Origin: Candidatus Roizmanbacteria bacterium UBA6242
GTDB taxonomy: Bacteria; Patescibacteriota; Microgenomatia; UBA1406; GWC2-37-13
Assembly: GCA_002440905.1 (NCBI GenBank)
Contig: DJWA01000002.1
Coordinates: forward strand, 303,534 to 330,238
DNA: 26,705 bases
Reading direction: 5' to 3'
The position numbers were made by a program, and so were the translations under genes. The stretch's first letter is position 1, and the number at the start of each line of letters is the position of its first letter. The notes below the pieces were generated by a model that was given only the letters and a program-made list of their open reading frames with translations, did no database searches and was not told the origin of the DNA. This document shows positions 7,237-15,141 of the stretch, one piece after another.

Positions 7237-9330
7237 ATGAACATAGTAGAAAAGACTACTGAGATTGATGGTCAGAAATTAACTTTACAGTTCGGACGCC
7301 TTGCCCAGGCAGTTGATACTTCAGTTTATGCGACTTTAGGAGATACGGCCGTATTAGTAACGGTAGCGATAGGTCCCGAGAACCCAAATCTAGACTACTT
7401 TCCATTGTCTGTCGAATATGCAGAAAAACTTTATGCCGGAGGTCTCATTAAAGGGTCAAGATGGATAAAAAGAGAAGGTCGACCGTCAGATGAGGCGGTA
7501 TTGACCGGAAGGTTGATCGACCGTTCGATCCGCCCCTTATTCCCGAAAACCTATAAGAAACAAGTCCAGGTTGTGGTGACGCTCCTGTCAATCGACGGCA
7601 CCAATGCTCCTGAGATTTTGTCGGCAATCGCAGTATCGGCCGCCCTGTCGGTTTCATCAGTTCCATGGGCGGGGCCGATTGCCACCTCTCGCATTGGATA
7701 TGTAACTTCAAGTGAAAAAAAAGAGTCTGAATACATCCTGAATCCGACCGAGAATGAACAGGACTTTTCAGATCTTGATCTTGTTGTATCTTCGACAAAA
7801 GAAAAAGTTCTAATGATAGAAACCAAAGCCAACATAATCAAAGACGAGATTATTCAGGAAGGAATCGAGATGGCCAAGGTCGAAAACCAAAAGATCATCA
7901 CATTCCTTGAAGGCGTCGTCAAGGAAATCGGAAAGAAAAAAGGCGACATTCCCGAGCAAGTAGATTACAAAGAGATAATAGATCACGTTAAGAGTAAATA
8001 CGCAAGCCAGGTTGATGCGGCTGTTAAAGTTTCTGCGGCAACTGCCGGATCGGACGACAAGTTACTTCAAGAGATTGTTACGGCAATATATGAAGACCTT
8101 GAGAAGAAATACGACACCAAACAGATCATGACGGCTATCACAAGGTATAACTACGATAATATAAAAAATAACATATTGGATAAAAAAACAAGACCGGATG
8201 GAAGATCATTTGAGAAAGTTCGCGAACTCAATGTAGAGGTTTCTATATTGCCGCGAACCCATGGATCAGCCCTTTTCCAAAGAGGTCAGACCCAAGTTCT
8301 ATCAATTGCGACTTTGGGATCAACCACGTTGGAGCAGCTTATTGAAGGACCTGAGGGCAAGGAAGCAAAAAGATACATTCACCATTATTCAGACGGACCA
8401 TATTCTTATGGTCAGGTTGGTAGATTCTTCGGACCTTCAAGAAGAGCAATTGGGCACGGTGCCTTGGCCGAAAAAGCCTTGGAGCCGGTTTTACCCACGT
8501 CAGACGAATTCCCGTATGCCATAAGGGTCGTTTCTGAAATAATGTCTGAGAATGGTTCAAGTTCGATGGGAAGCATTTGTGGATCATCGCTCTCACTTAT
8601 GGACGCCGGAGTACCTCTAAAGCAAGCTGTTGCCGGAGTTGCTATGGGGCTCATGTCTAGGTCGGATGACGAGTTTGCTGTATTAACAGATATCGCCGGA
8701 CTTGAGGATTTTTCGGGAGAAATGGACTTCAAGATCGCGGGAACCGCCGACGGAATAACTGCCATCCAGCTTGACGTCAAAAACAAGGGTTTGACCGCGA
8801 AAATGATCAAGCAGACTTTCGAGCAAGCAAAAAAAGCAAGACTAGAGATATTAGAAGCCATGAATAAGGTTATAGAGAAACCTCGAAAGGAAATATCCCG
8901 CTATGCACCAAAAGTTGTTGTTTTGACACCTCCTCCTGATAAAATTGGGGAGATAATAGGACCGGGTGGTAAGAATATAAGAGCACTTATTGCCAAGACT
9001 GAGACTGAAATCAACGTTGAGGATGACGGCAAAGTCACCATATCGGGACTCGATCGCGCTAAGGTTGACGAAGCTGTTGCCCATATTTCAAACATTACCC
9101 GTGAAATCCAGGTAGGCGAAGAATTTGAAGGAACGGTCAAAAGAATCCTTGCTTTTGGAGCATTTGTCGAAATGGTTCCAGGTAAGGAAGGTTTAGTCCA
9201 TGTTTCCAAAATGGGAACGGGTAAGTTTATAAAGGATCCGTCAGAAGTCGTCAAGATTGGCCAAGTCGTAAAAGTCAAAGTCTATCAGATAGACAATATG
9301 GGTAGGGTCAATCTCCAGATGATCCAGTAA
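7237..9330 (+). CDS. pnp: Polyribonucleotide nucleotidyltransferase (PNPase)
   Basis: PNPase degrades RNA 3' to 5' by phosphorolysis. The 697-aa protein has the full bacterial layout: a first RNase PH domain (about 1-210), an alpha-helical linker, the catalytic second RNase PH domain (about 300-530, with FQRGQTQVLSIATLG and the acidic stretch around FSGEMDFKIAGT), a KH domain (IGEIIGPGGKNIRALIAKT, about 555-610) and an S1 domain (EFEGTVKRILAFGAFVEMVPGKEGLVHVS, about 620-690). Length is typical. No Shine-Dalgarno sequence is seen before the ATG. It lies 68 nt after rpsO and probably shares its message in part. Confidence 0.98.
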   Translation: MNIVEKTTEIDGQKLTLQFGRLAQAVDTSVYATLGDTAVLVTVAIGPENPNLDYFPLSVEYAEKLYAGGLIKGSRWIKREGRPSDEAVLTGRLIDRSIRPLFPKTYKKQVQVVVTLLSIDGTNAPEILSAIAVSAALSVSSVPWAGPIATSRIGYVTSSEKKESEYILNPTENEQDFSDLDLVVSSTKEKVLMIETKANIIKDEIIQEGIEMAKVENQKIITFLEGVVKEIGKKKGDIPEQVDYKEIIDHVKSKYASQVDAAVKVSAATAGSDDKLLQEIVTAIYEDLEKKYDTKQIMTAITRYNYDNIKNNILDKKTRPDGRSFEKVRELNVEVSILPRTHGSALFQRGQTQVLSIATLGSTTLEQLIEGPEGKEAKRYIHHYSDGPYSYGQVGRFFGPSRRAIGHGALAEKALEPVLPTSDEFPYAIRVVSEIMSENGSSSMGSICGSSLSLMDAGVPLKQAVAGVAMGLMSRSDDEFAVLTDIAGLEDFSGEMDFKIAGTADGITAIQLDVKNKGLTAKMIKQTFEQAKKARLEILEAMNKVIEKPRKEISRYAPKVVVLTPPPDKIGEIIGPGGKNIRALIAKTETEINVEDDGKVTISGLDRAKVDEAVAHISNITREIQVGEEFEGTVKRILAFGAFVEMVPGKEGLVHVSKMGTGKFIKDPSEVVKIGQVVKVKVYQIDNMGRVNLQMIQ

Positions 9331-9341
9331 ACAGCGTCTTC

Positions 9342-9370
9342 TTGATTTATAAGCGCGCAGTAGCTAGAAT
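9342..9370 (+). promoter_or_regulatory. ftsK promoter
   Basis: TTGATT (9342-9347), a 17-bp spacer and TAGAAT (9365-9370) end 7 nt before the ATG at 9378. This supports the ATG, rather than the upstream in-frame TTG at 9342, as the real ftsK start, with a leaderless transcript. Confidence 0.6.
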
Positions 9371-9377
9371 CATTTAT

Positions 9378-11555
9378 ATGGCAAGAAAAAGATCTTTGGT
9401 CAGATTACCTTTTTTGAAACTGAAAATAAACAAGCAGACGATTTTCAACATTGTCGGATTTATGTTGGTCGGAACAGGGCTTGTATTCTTTTTATCCTAC
9501 GCGACAAATCTCATGCCCGAAGGTCAGGGAATAGTCCTGATGCAGATTAACGAATATATTGCGACGAGATTCGGAGGATTATCTATCCTAATTCCTTTTA
9601 TTCTTCTTATGGTTTCAGGTCACTTCTTCAATACCAAGCGTTTAAAAATCGTAAAACCCAATATGACCGGGGGGATAATTATGGTTTTTGTGTCGCTTTT
9701 GGGAATTTTCCAGTCAGGTCGTTATGGACAGGTGATCTTTGAGAATCTTACCCTAGATTTTTCCCTAATCGGTGCGATTTTGATCATGGCAATAATTTTT
9801 ATAATTGGCCTCGTGCTTTTTCTGGATACTTCAATTGACGCTTTCCTTATCTTCGTTTTTGACGTCCTTAAAGGTGTTTTTGGTTTTCTAAAGACGTATA
9901 TCTTCAGGACATTCTTTGAAAAGGAGAAGGAAGATAAGAAAGAATTAAAAGTGGGTGGTAAAGACGAAAAGCAGTTTATTATGGACAAGAAAGCCGGAGA
10001 AAAGATCAAAATGCCGACCCCTCAAACGACCGCTACACCAACAGTTACTATGCCGCCAAAAGACCTTATTAATATAAGACCACTGCCGTCTTTGTCTAAG
10101 TCATCGACTTGGATTTACCCGCCGACATCTCTATTGGCGGATGTTGCTCAAAAGGAAGCCGACCGTGGGGACGTTAAACATAATGCCGACGTTATTGAAA
10201 AGACTCTCGATTCGTTTGGGATCAGGGCACGCGTGGCTGAAGTCAACTTCGGACCGGCGGTCACCCAGTATGCCATAGAAATAACCATGGGGACGAAGCT
10301 TTCAAGGATTACGGCTTTATCAAATGATATGGCTTTGGCGTTAGCCGCAACGACAGGTCAGGTGAGGATTGAAGCACCGATTCCTGGACGAAGTTTGGTA
10401 GGTATTGAAATTCCAAACAAAAGACCTGAAATCGTCACCGAAAAAATGCTTCTCTCGTCTCAGGTATTTACTTCCAATAATGATCCTCTATTGGTTCCGT
10501 TGGGACTTGATGTCTCTGGTCAACCGGTCGCTGCTTCTATTTCAAAAATGCCTCACGTATTGGTTGCCGGAGCTACCGGTTCAGGTAAATCTGTTTTGCT
10601 AAATGCCTGGATTTCGTCGTTCCTTTTCAGGACGAAGCCCGAGGATCTGAGGATGATTCTTGTTGATCCTAAACGAGTAGAACTGTCCATATATAACGGA
10701 ATTCCTCATCTTTTGACTGAAGTTATCGTCGACGCCCAAAAAATCATTTCCGCCCTTAAGTGGACCGTCAAGGAGATGGAAAACCGCTATAAGCAGTTTG
10801 CTGAAGTCGGAGCAAGAAACATAGAGAGCTACAATGAGATAGAAGGGGTTGAAAAAAAACCATATATCCTTTTTGTGATTGACGAATTGGCAGACCTGAT
10901 GATTTTTGCACCGGGAGAGGCCGAGGAGCTGATTACCCGTATTGCGCAGATGGCTCGGGCGACTGGCATCCATTTGATACTGGCCACCCAAAGACCTTCG
11001 GTTGATGTTATAACGGGTCTTATGAAAGCTAATATACCGACGCGCGTTGCCTTTAATGTTTCATCGATGATAGACTCTCGAGTCATTATCGACATGCCAG
11101 GCGCTGAAAAGCTTTTAGGCCGAGGAGACATGCTCTATCTTCCTCCCGATAAGGCAAAGCCTGTTCGTATTCAGGGGCCGTATATTACCGAAAAGGAAGT
11201 CGTCAATCTGGTCAAGTTCCTGAAATCGCAATCGCCTGAAATCCATTACACCGAGGAGGTAACCGAACAAGCGGTGACTGTTAGGTCAGGCGTTGGTGGG
11301 ACCCAGGTCATAAACGGAGGTGAAAATGATGCGTTATTTAATCAAGCTTTGGAGATAATCATGCAACAGGACAAAGCTTCAGCGTCGCTTTTACAAAGGA
11401 GATTGTCAATTGGTTATGCTCGCGCCGCAAGAATTCTTGACCAAATGGAAGCGGCTGGATATGTTGGGCCTGCAGAAGGGTCAAAGCCAAGAGACGTCAT
11501 AAAAAGACAGGCTGAAGCCGAACCGGTAGATATGCAGGAAGGCGATATTCATTAA
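9378..11555 (+). CDS. ftsK: FtsK/SpoIIIE DNA translocase
   Basis: FtsK pumps chromosomal DNA across the closing septum. Starting at the ATG at 9378 gives 725 aa. The N-terminal 180 residues hold about four membrane segments, followed by a short charged and Pro/Thr-rich linker. The motor has an alpha/beta region (about 245-390), Walker A AGATGSGKS (397-405) and Walker B LFVIDELADLM (498-508), with the ATQRPSVDVITG segment. A winged-helix gamma domain closes the protein (about 645-710, DALFNQALEII to GYVGPAEGSKPRDV) and normally reads DNA polarity. A TTG 12 codons upstream would add residues overlapping the promoter, so it was not chosen. The stop codon abuts the stop of the convergent nuclease gene with no spacer. 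Confidence 0.96.
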   Translation: MARKRSLVRLPFLKLKINKQTIFNIVGFMLVGTGLVFFLSYATNLMPEGQGIVLMQINEYIATRFGGLSILIPFILLMVSGHFFNTKRLKIVKPNMTGGIIMVFVSLLGIFQSGRYGQVIFENLTLDFSLIGAILIMAIIFIIGLVLFLDTSIDAFLIFVFDVLKGVFGFLKTYIFRTFFEKEKEDKKELKVGGKDEKQFIMDKKAGEKIKMPTPQTTATPTVTMPPKDLINIRPLPSLSKSSTWIYPPTSLLADVAQKEADRGDVKHNADVIEKTLDSFGIRARVAEVNFGPAVTQYAIEITMGTKLSRITALSNDMALALAATTGQVRIEAPIPGRSLVGIEIPNKRPEIVTEKMLLSSQVFTSNNDPLLVPLGLDVSGQPVAASISKMPHVLVAGATGSGKSVLLNAWISSFLFRTKPEDLRMILVDPKRVELSIYNGIPHLLTEVIVDAQKIISALKWTVKEMENRYKQFAEVGARNIESYNEIEGVEKKPYILFVIDELADLMIFAPGEAEELITRIAQMARATGIHLILATQRPSVDVITGLMKANIPTRVAFNVSSMIDSRVIIDMPGAEKLLGRGDMLYLPPDKAKPVRIQGPYITEKEVVNLVKFLKSQSPEIHYTEEVTEQAVTVRSGVGGTQVINGGENDALFNQALEIIMQQDKASASLLQRRLSIGYARAARILDQMEAAGYVGPAEGSKPRDVIKRQAEAEPVDMQEGDIH

Positions 11556-12308
11556 TCAAGCTCCGACCTCTTTCAGGGCTTTTTGGTATTTGCAGTAATC
11601 GCAGTCTGACCCCGGTGAAGGGATTTTTTTGTTGTTTAAACATTCGTAAATCTTATATATAGTCTTTTCAATCCATGAGTCGTCACCTTTGTAGGGGATA
11701 AGTTTAACGTCGAATTCTAACTTTCCATCAAATGCCGCCCTATCTGTTGACCCATTCGCATATACGAAGTAACCGACGGGTGATACCTTGAAATTATTTT
11801 TGCGGAACAACCACTGATAAATCTCCATTTGTCTTTTGTAACCTATTTGCCACTCGGCATCTAAAGTTACCTCCTGTTCTTTAGAAGTTGCTTTGTAGTC
11901 AACTATTATCAATTCTCCTTCGGGATTTACCCAAACGTCATCGACACCTCCGGTTATGAAAAAGTTTGTTTCCTTGTGTAAATAGGTTATCCCACCCCTT
12001 AGCGCATCTCTCCACGCGTCCATTCTGCGGTCGGCATAGGGAACGGCATCAACTCCGTAAGTTTTCATCAAAGGGTGGGCTGTTTTGTCGGCGCGGTGGA
12101 TGTCAAACTCTTTCTTTAAAAGCTTGTCAACGGCCGAATTTAAAGCAAATGGGTATCCAGGTGGCCGGTCAACACCCAACTTTCTGTCAAGATAAAAACA
12201 ACGGGGACAGTTCATGAAAACGTCAATTCTTGACCGGCTTAATCTATAAGGAAAAAGGCTTCCCGGTGCATAGACGCTTTTTCTTATTGGATTGTAGTAC
12301 TTAGACAT
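11556..12308 (-). CDS. PD-(D/E)XK nuclease-like protein with two CxxC pairs
   Basis: The 250-aa protein has the RecB/Cas4-type nuclease core: GGVDDVW (120-126) and ELIIVDYKATSK (132-143) supply the acidic residues and lysine (D124, D137, K139), followed by the QxxxY motif (Q160-Y164). A cysteine pair near the N-terminus (C34, C37) and another near the C-terminus (C236, C239) bracket the core, as in iron-sulfur nucleases of the AddB/Cas4 kind. No helicase or CRISPR gene is near, so this is a stand-alone version, perhaps for DNA repair. Its promoter region is shared with the divergent gene at 12352; a TATAAT (12319-12314) ends 5 nt before the ATG. Confidence 0.8.
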   Translation of the reverse strand: MSKYYNPIRKSVYAPGSLFPYRLSRSRIDVFMNCPRCFYLDRKLGVDRPPGYPFALNSAVDKLLKKEFDIHRADKTAHPLMKTYGVDAVPYADRRMDAWRDALRGGITYLHKETNFFITGGVDDVWVNPEGELIIVDYKATSKEQEVTLDAEWQIGYKRQMEIYQWLFRKNNFKVSPVGYFVYANGSTDRAAFDGKLEFDVKLIPYKGDDSWIEKTIYKIYECLNNKKIPSPGSDCDYCKYQKALKEVGA

Positions 12309-12317
12309 AAGATATTA

Positions 12318-12344
12318 TAGTCTACCAGATAAACTGGTATACTA
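12318..12344. repeat. 11-bp inverted repeat between divergent promoters
   Basis: TAGTCTACCAG (12318-12328) and CTGGTATACTA (12334-12344) are inverted repeats with one mismatch around ATAAA. The dyad fills the 43-bp gap between the nuclease-like gene and the anchored-protein gene and overlaps the likely -10 boxes of both, so it could be an operator for both directions. Confidence 0.5.
12335..12343 (+). promoter_or_regulatory. Extended -10 promoter of the anchored-protein gene
   Basis: TGG followed by TATACT fits the extended -10 pattern TGn-TATAAT with one mismatch and ends 8 nt before the ATG at 12352. No good -35 box is visible. Confidence 0.5.
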
Positions 12345-12351
12345 AATTAAT

Positions 12352-12897
12352 ATGAAAACACTAATAGTTGCCTTGGTTTTTTTTCTTTTGGGTTTTGGGG
12401 CTTTTTGGGGTTATAACAAATACTTGGGGGTAATGAAGGAGAACGACAAACTCCGACAAATGGTCAAGGAAGTCCCTTCAACTTCGATTGAGCCTTCACC
12501 CACATTGGAACCGGGATTGGAACCGGAAAAAGTTCAGACAGGTTCAATAGAAGGGACCTTAGGCTATCCTTCCGAAGGCATTCCTCCTCTGGAAGTTATC
12601 GCTTTCAGCATGACCAATCCTGGTACCTATTTTAAAGTAGAAACCGAAGAAAACCAGGGAACCTATATTATAGAAAATCTACCAGAGGGAAATTACAAGA
12701 TTGTCGCTTATCCAAAAGGAGGGGAGGCGACTTTTTCAGGTGGCTATACGAAAGCGGTTCCCTGCGGCCTTTCGGTCGTATGCACAGATCACAGCTTGAT
12801 TGCGGTAGTTGTAAAAGCGGGTGAAGTCACCAAAGGCGCAGATCCTAAGGATTGGTATGCGCCGGAGAATTCGTTTCCATCAAAACCCCAAGAATAA
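12352..12897 (+). CDS. Membrane-anchored extracytoplasmic protein with carboxypeptidase-regulatory-like fold
   Basis: A 181-aa protein of unknown role. Residues 3-22 form one hydrophobic segment, an uncleaved anchor or signal sequence without a lipobox. A short charged stretch and a Pro/Glu/Thr-rich linker (about 40-62) follow. The globular part (about 64-155) reads GSIEGTLGYPSEG...PLEVIAF and then GTYIIENLPEGNYKIVAYPKGG, the pattern of CarboxypepD_reg/CNA-B-like beta-sandwiches. The domain also contains two cysteines (CGLSVVC) that could form a disulfide outside the cell. Such domains occur on surface proteins as stalks or adhesion modules. It is convergent with mltG (9 nt between stops). 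Confidence 0.72.
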   Translation: MKTLIVALVFFLLGFGAFWGYNKYLGVMKENDKLRQMVKEVPSTSIEPSPTLEPGLEPEKVQTGSIEGTLGYPSEGIPPLEVIAFSMTNPGTYFKVETEENQGTYIIENLPEGNYKIVAYPKGGEATFSGGYTKAVPCGLSVVCTDHSLIAVVVKAGEVTKGADPKDWYAPENSFPSKPQE

Positions 12898-12906
12898 AAA
12901 AGCTAG

Positions 12907-13869
12907 CTAGTCGAGGTATTTTCTTATGTTAGCATCGTGTTCTTCTTGCGTTCTTGCATAGTGCATGATGCCTGTTTTGTCCGATATATAATACCAATAA
13001 GGGGTCGAAGAGTCAGCCTCGGCAACTGCACTAATAGATACTATTCCAGGATTGGAAATCGGGGTCGGTGGTAGACCCTTGTTCTTGTAACTATTAAATG
13101 GTGAGTTTATTTTGAGGTCGTCAAAAGTAAGGTATTTTTTCCACCAAGTTTTCTCCTCGGGCTGGTATCCTAGGGCATATTGGATTGTGGCATCAACTTG
13201 TAGCGGCCAATCTTCTTCAAGTCGCTTAAGAAGAATCCCGGCGACCTTCTTTTTGTCTTCCGGCGTTTTAGCTTCTTTTTCGACAATTGAGGCCAAGATG
13301 ACAACTTCTTTTTCTGTTAAACCCCTGTTTGCCGCTTTAGCTTTAAGATCGGGAGTAAACTTTTGGTCGTAATTATTTTTTAGGATTGCGACGATAGACC
13401 CAGATGTCGCATCTTTTGGAATAAGGTAAGTATCGGGGAACAAATACCCTTCCTCGGCTTGGGAAATAAACTCTATTTCAGGTATACCCAATTCGCGACC
13501 AATAACCTGGGCCATCTCTTCGCGCCTGGTACCTTCAATCAAGGTAACCCATACATCAAGCGTCCCATGTGTGAGAGAGTCGGCAATTTCATAAGCATTC
13601 ATAGAAGGCGAAAGTCGGAAATCACCGGCTTGTATAGCGCGGTCAATACCTTTTTGTTTGACAATCAAATAAAAGACAAGTTTGTTTCTAATAAGGTCTT
13701 CTTTATGAAGGGAATTAATTATATTTTCGAGCGGCGTCCCTCTTGGGACGACAAAAATCCTTGAAGTCTTATTGTTTTTATTAAACGGCAATGAGCCTGC
13801 CCTAAAGTACAGGTAAAAACCAAAGGTTAGTATTGATGTAATTAGAATTGTCGGTATTAATTTTTTCAT
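12907..13869 (-). CDS. mltG: Endolytic murein transglycosylase
   Basis: MltG (YceG) cuts nascent glycan strands within the chain and so limits their length. The 320-aa protein has an N-terminal membrane anchor (about 4-22), a LysM-like region (IFVVPRGTPLENIINSLHKEDLI) and the catalytic domain with EGTRREEMA, GYLFPDTYLIP and the catalytic-glutamate motif ILASIVEKEA (E197/E199). LQVDATIQYALG and NSPFNSYKNKGLPPTPISNPG complete the family signatures. It starts 3 nt after the stop of the phosphorylase gene and probably shares a transcript with murJ, placing lipid II flipping and glycan-strand cutting in one unit. Confidence 0.96.
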   Translation of the reverse strand: MKKLIPTILITSILTFGFYLYFRAGSLPFNKNNKTSRIFVVPRGTPLENIINSLHKEDLIRNKLVFYLIVKQKGIDRAIQAGDFRLSPSMNAYEIADSLTHGTLDVWVTLIEGTRREEMAQVIGRELGIPEIEFISQAEEGYLFPDTYLIPKDATSGSIVAILKNNYDQKFTPDLKAKAANRGLTEKEVVILASIVEKEAKTPEDKKKVAGILLKRLEEDWPLQVDATIQYALGYQPEEKTWWKKYLTFDDLKINSPFNSYKNKGLPPTPISNPGIVSISAVAEADSSTPYWYYISDKTGIMHYARTQEEHDANIRKYLD

Positions 13870-13872
13870 AAT

Positions 13873-15141
13873 TTATCTTTCAATCGAAAATATCGGCATG
13901 TTCTTTAAGGTGACTTCTGCTTCTTTAATACGGTATTTATCGCTTGAATAAACGACCATCATCGCTTCTCCCCGGTCGACGTTATGGTCGAGCTTTTTGA
14001 GTAAATATATTCCGGCGGTCTTATCATTGGGCGATCCTAAAACCCGGGCGACCGTATTCAAATTATAATTATTGATATTCTTTATTTTACCAGATACCGT
14101 ACTAACGATTTCTTTTTTGAATTTGGCGAGTTTAAGACTCTTACTGGATATCTCCGGATCTCCCTTTTGGGCGGCGACTATTTCTCTGAATTTTTTAAGC
14201 GCTTCTCCAGACTCCAGAATTTTGTGGGCTTCGTCCTCCCCATTCTTTTTAATTTTCTTTTCCTTGAAACAAAGATCTAAAAGCATGCCCGCAAGCCTGA
14301 CGGCCTTTGCCTCGAGTCTTAAAGGTCGATCCTTGTTTTGTTCAAGTACATACATGACGTCGCGGGCTTCTAGAATTGGTCCTATTCCCCGGCCGGCCGG
14401 TTCGAGCATTTCGTTTATGTCGACGACCGTTTTAATTTTGAATTTGGCGGCCAGGTCTTTAAACTTCTTGGCAACCATGTTGGCGTCCGAAAAGTGGCGA
14501 ATTTTTGCGGTCTTACCGTAGGGAAGGTCGAGGGCCAAGTGGGTCGTTCCGGCGGCAATTTTTTTTGCCATAACGGAGATTATGATCTTATCAAAAGATT
14601 CAAAGGCCAATGGTTCCTCAACCCTAATAATGATGTCGTCGGCAGGCGCTATTCCTAACCTACCGTTCCAGGCGATACAACCTCCGACCTTATTGACGAT
14701 CTTTTCAATTTCGTGGGGCTTGAATTCAACCGAAGCAATCGCTTCCATAACGTCAGCTGTGCCTGCCGGGGTGGTTATTGCCCGAGATGAGATTTTGGGT
14801 ATCTTGAATCCGGCCGCCGCCACTATCGGGACGATAATCATGGTAGCACGGGTTCCGGCGATTCCGCCGACAGAATGTTTGTCGGCGATAATTCCTTCAA
14901 ACTTTAGGGAGTTGCCAGTTTCGACCATTGCCTTTGTGAAATGGTATAGTTCCATAGGAGTATAACCTTCTCGGAATGAGGAGGCGACAAAATAAGTTGT
15001 AAGGATGTCTGAAAGCTTATCCTGTGATATCTCGTCCATTATCGAATAAACTTCGCGGTAGGTTAGCCTTTTTCCCAATAATTTTTTCTGGATCGCCTTT
15101 ATGGCCATCATCTGTTCGTGGCCGTTTGCTTTTTTAGTCAT
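13873..15141 (-). CDS. deoA: AMP/thymidine phosphorylase (AMP phosphorylase-like)
   Basis: A nucleoside or nucleotide phosphorylase of 422 aa. The phosphate-binding segment DKHSVGGIAGTRAT (87-100) and SSRAITTPAGTADVMEAI (118-135) match archaeal-type AMP phosphorylases (SSRAITSAAGTAD) better than E. coli thymidine phosphorylase, which has SGRGLGHTGGT. GGCIAWNGRLGIAPADDIIIRVE is also AMP-phosphorylase-like. The N-terminal domain of about 80 residues found in archaeal AMP phosphorylases (about 500 aa) is missing, so the likely substrate (NMP or nucleoside) is uncertain. It overlaps the murJ stop by 8 nt and precedes mltG, with no metabolic partner gene nearby. The gene symbol follows common usage. 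Confidence 0.82.
   Translation of the reverse strand: MTKKANGHEQMMAIKAIQKKLLGKRLTYREVYSIMDEISQDKLSDILTTYFVASSFREGYTPMELYHFTKAMVETGNSLKFEGIIADKHSVGGIAGTRATMIIVPIVAAAGFKIPKISSRAITTPAGTADVMEAIASVEFKPHEIEKIVNKVGGCIAWNGRLGIAPADDIIIRVEEPLAFESFDKIIISVMAKKIAAGTTHLALDLPYGKTAKIRHFSDANMVAKKFKDLAAKFKIKTVVDINEMLEPAGRGIGPILEARDVMYVLEQNKDRPLRLEAKAVRLAGMLLDLCFKEKKIKKNGEDEAHKILESGEALKKFREIVAAQKGDPEISSKSLKLAKFKKEIVSTVSGKIKNINNYNLNTVARVLGSPNDKTAGIYLLKKLDHNVDRGEAMMVVYSSDKYRIKEAEVTLKNMPIFSIER

Noticed and set aside
8412..8861. 149-codon minus-strand open frame
   Set aside because: Antisense shadow of pnp, which has intact domains throughout.
9342..9377. TTG start adding 12 residues to FtsK
   Set aside because: The extra segment overlaps a -35/-10 pair placed correctly for the ATG at 9378, and TTG lacks any Shine-Dalgarno sequence.
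12900..12912. AGCTAGCTAG palindromic run between convergent stops
   Set aside because: Made of overlapping stop codons and a short simple repeat; no loop, T-run or known site.
14072..14521. 149-codon plus-strand open frame
   Set aside because: Antisense shadow of the phosphorylase gene; hydrophobic Ser/Leu-rich translation typical of a reverse-frame artefact.
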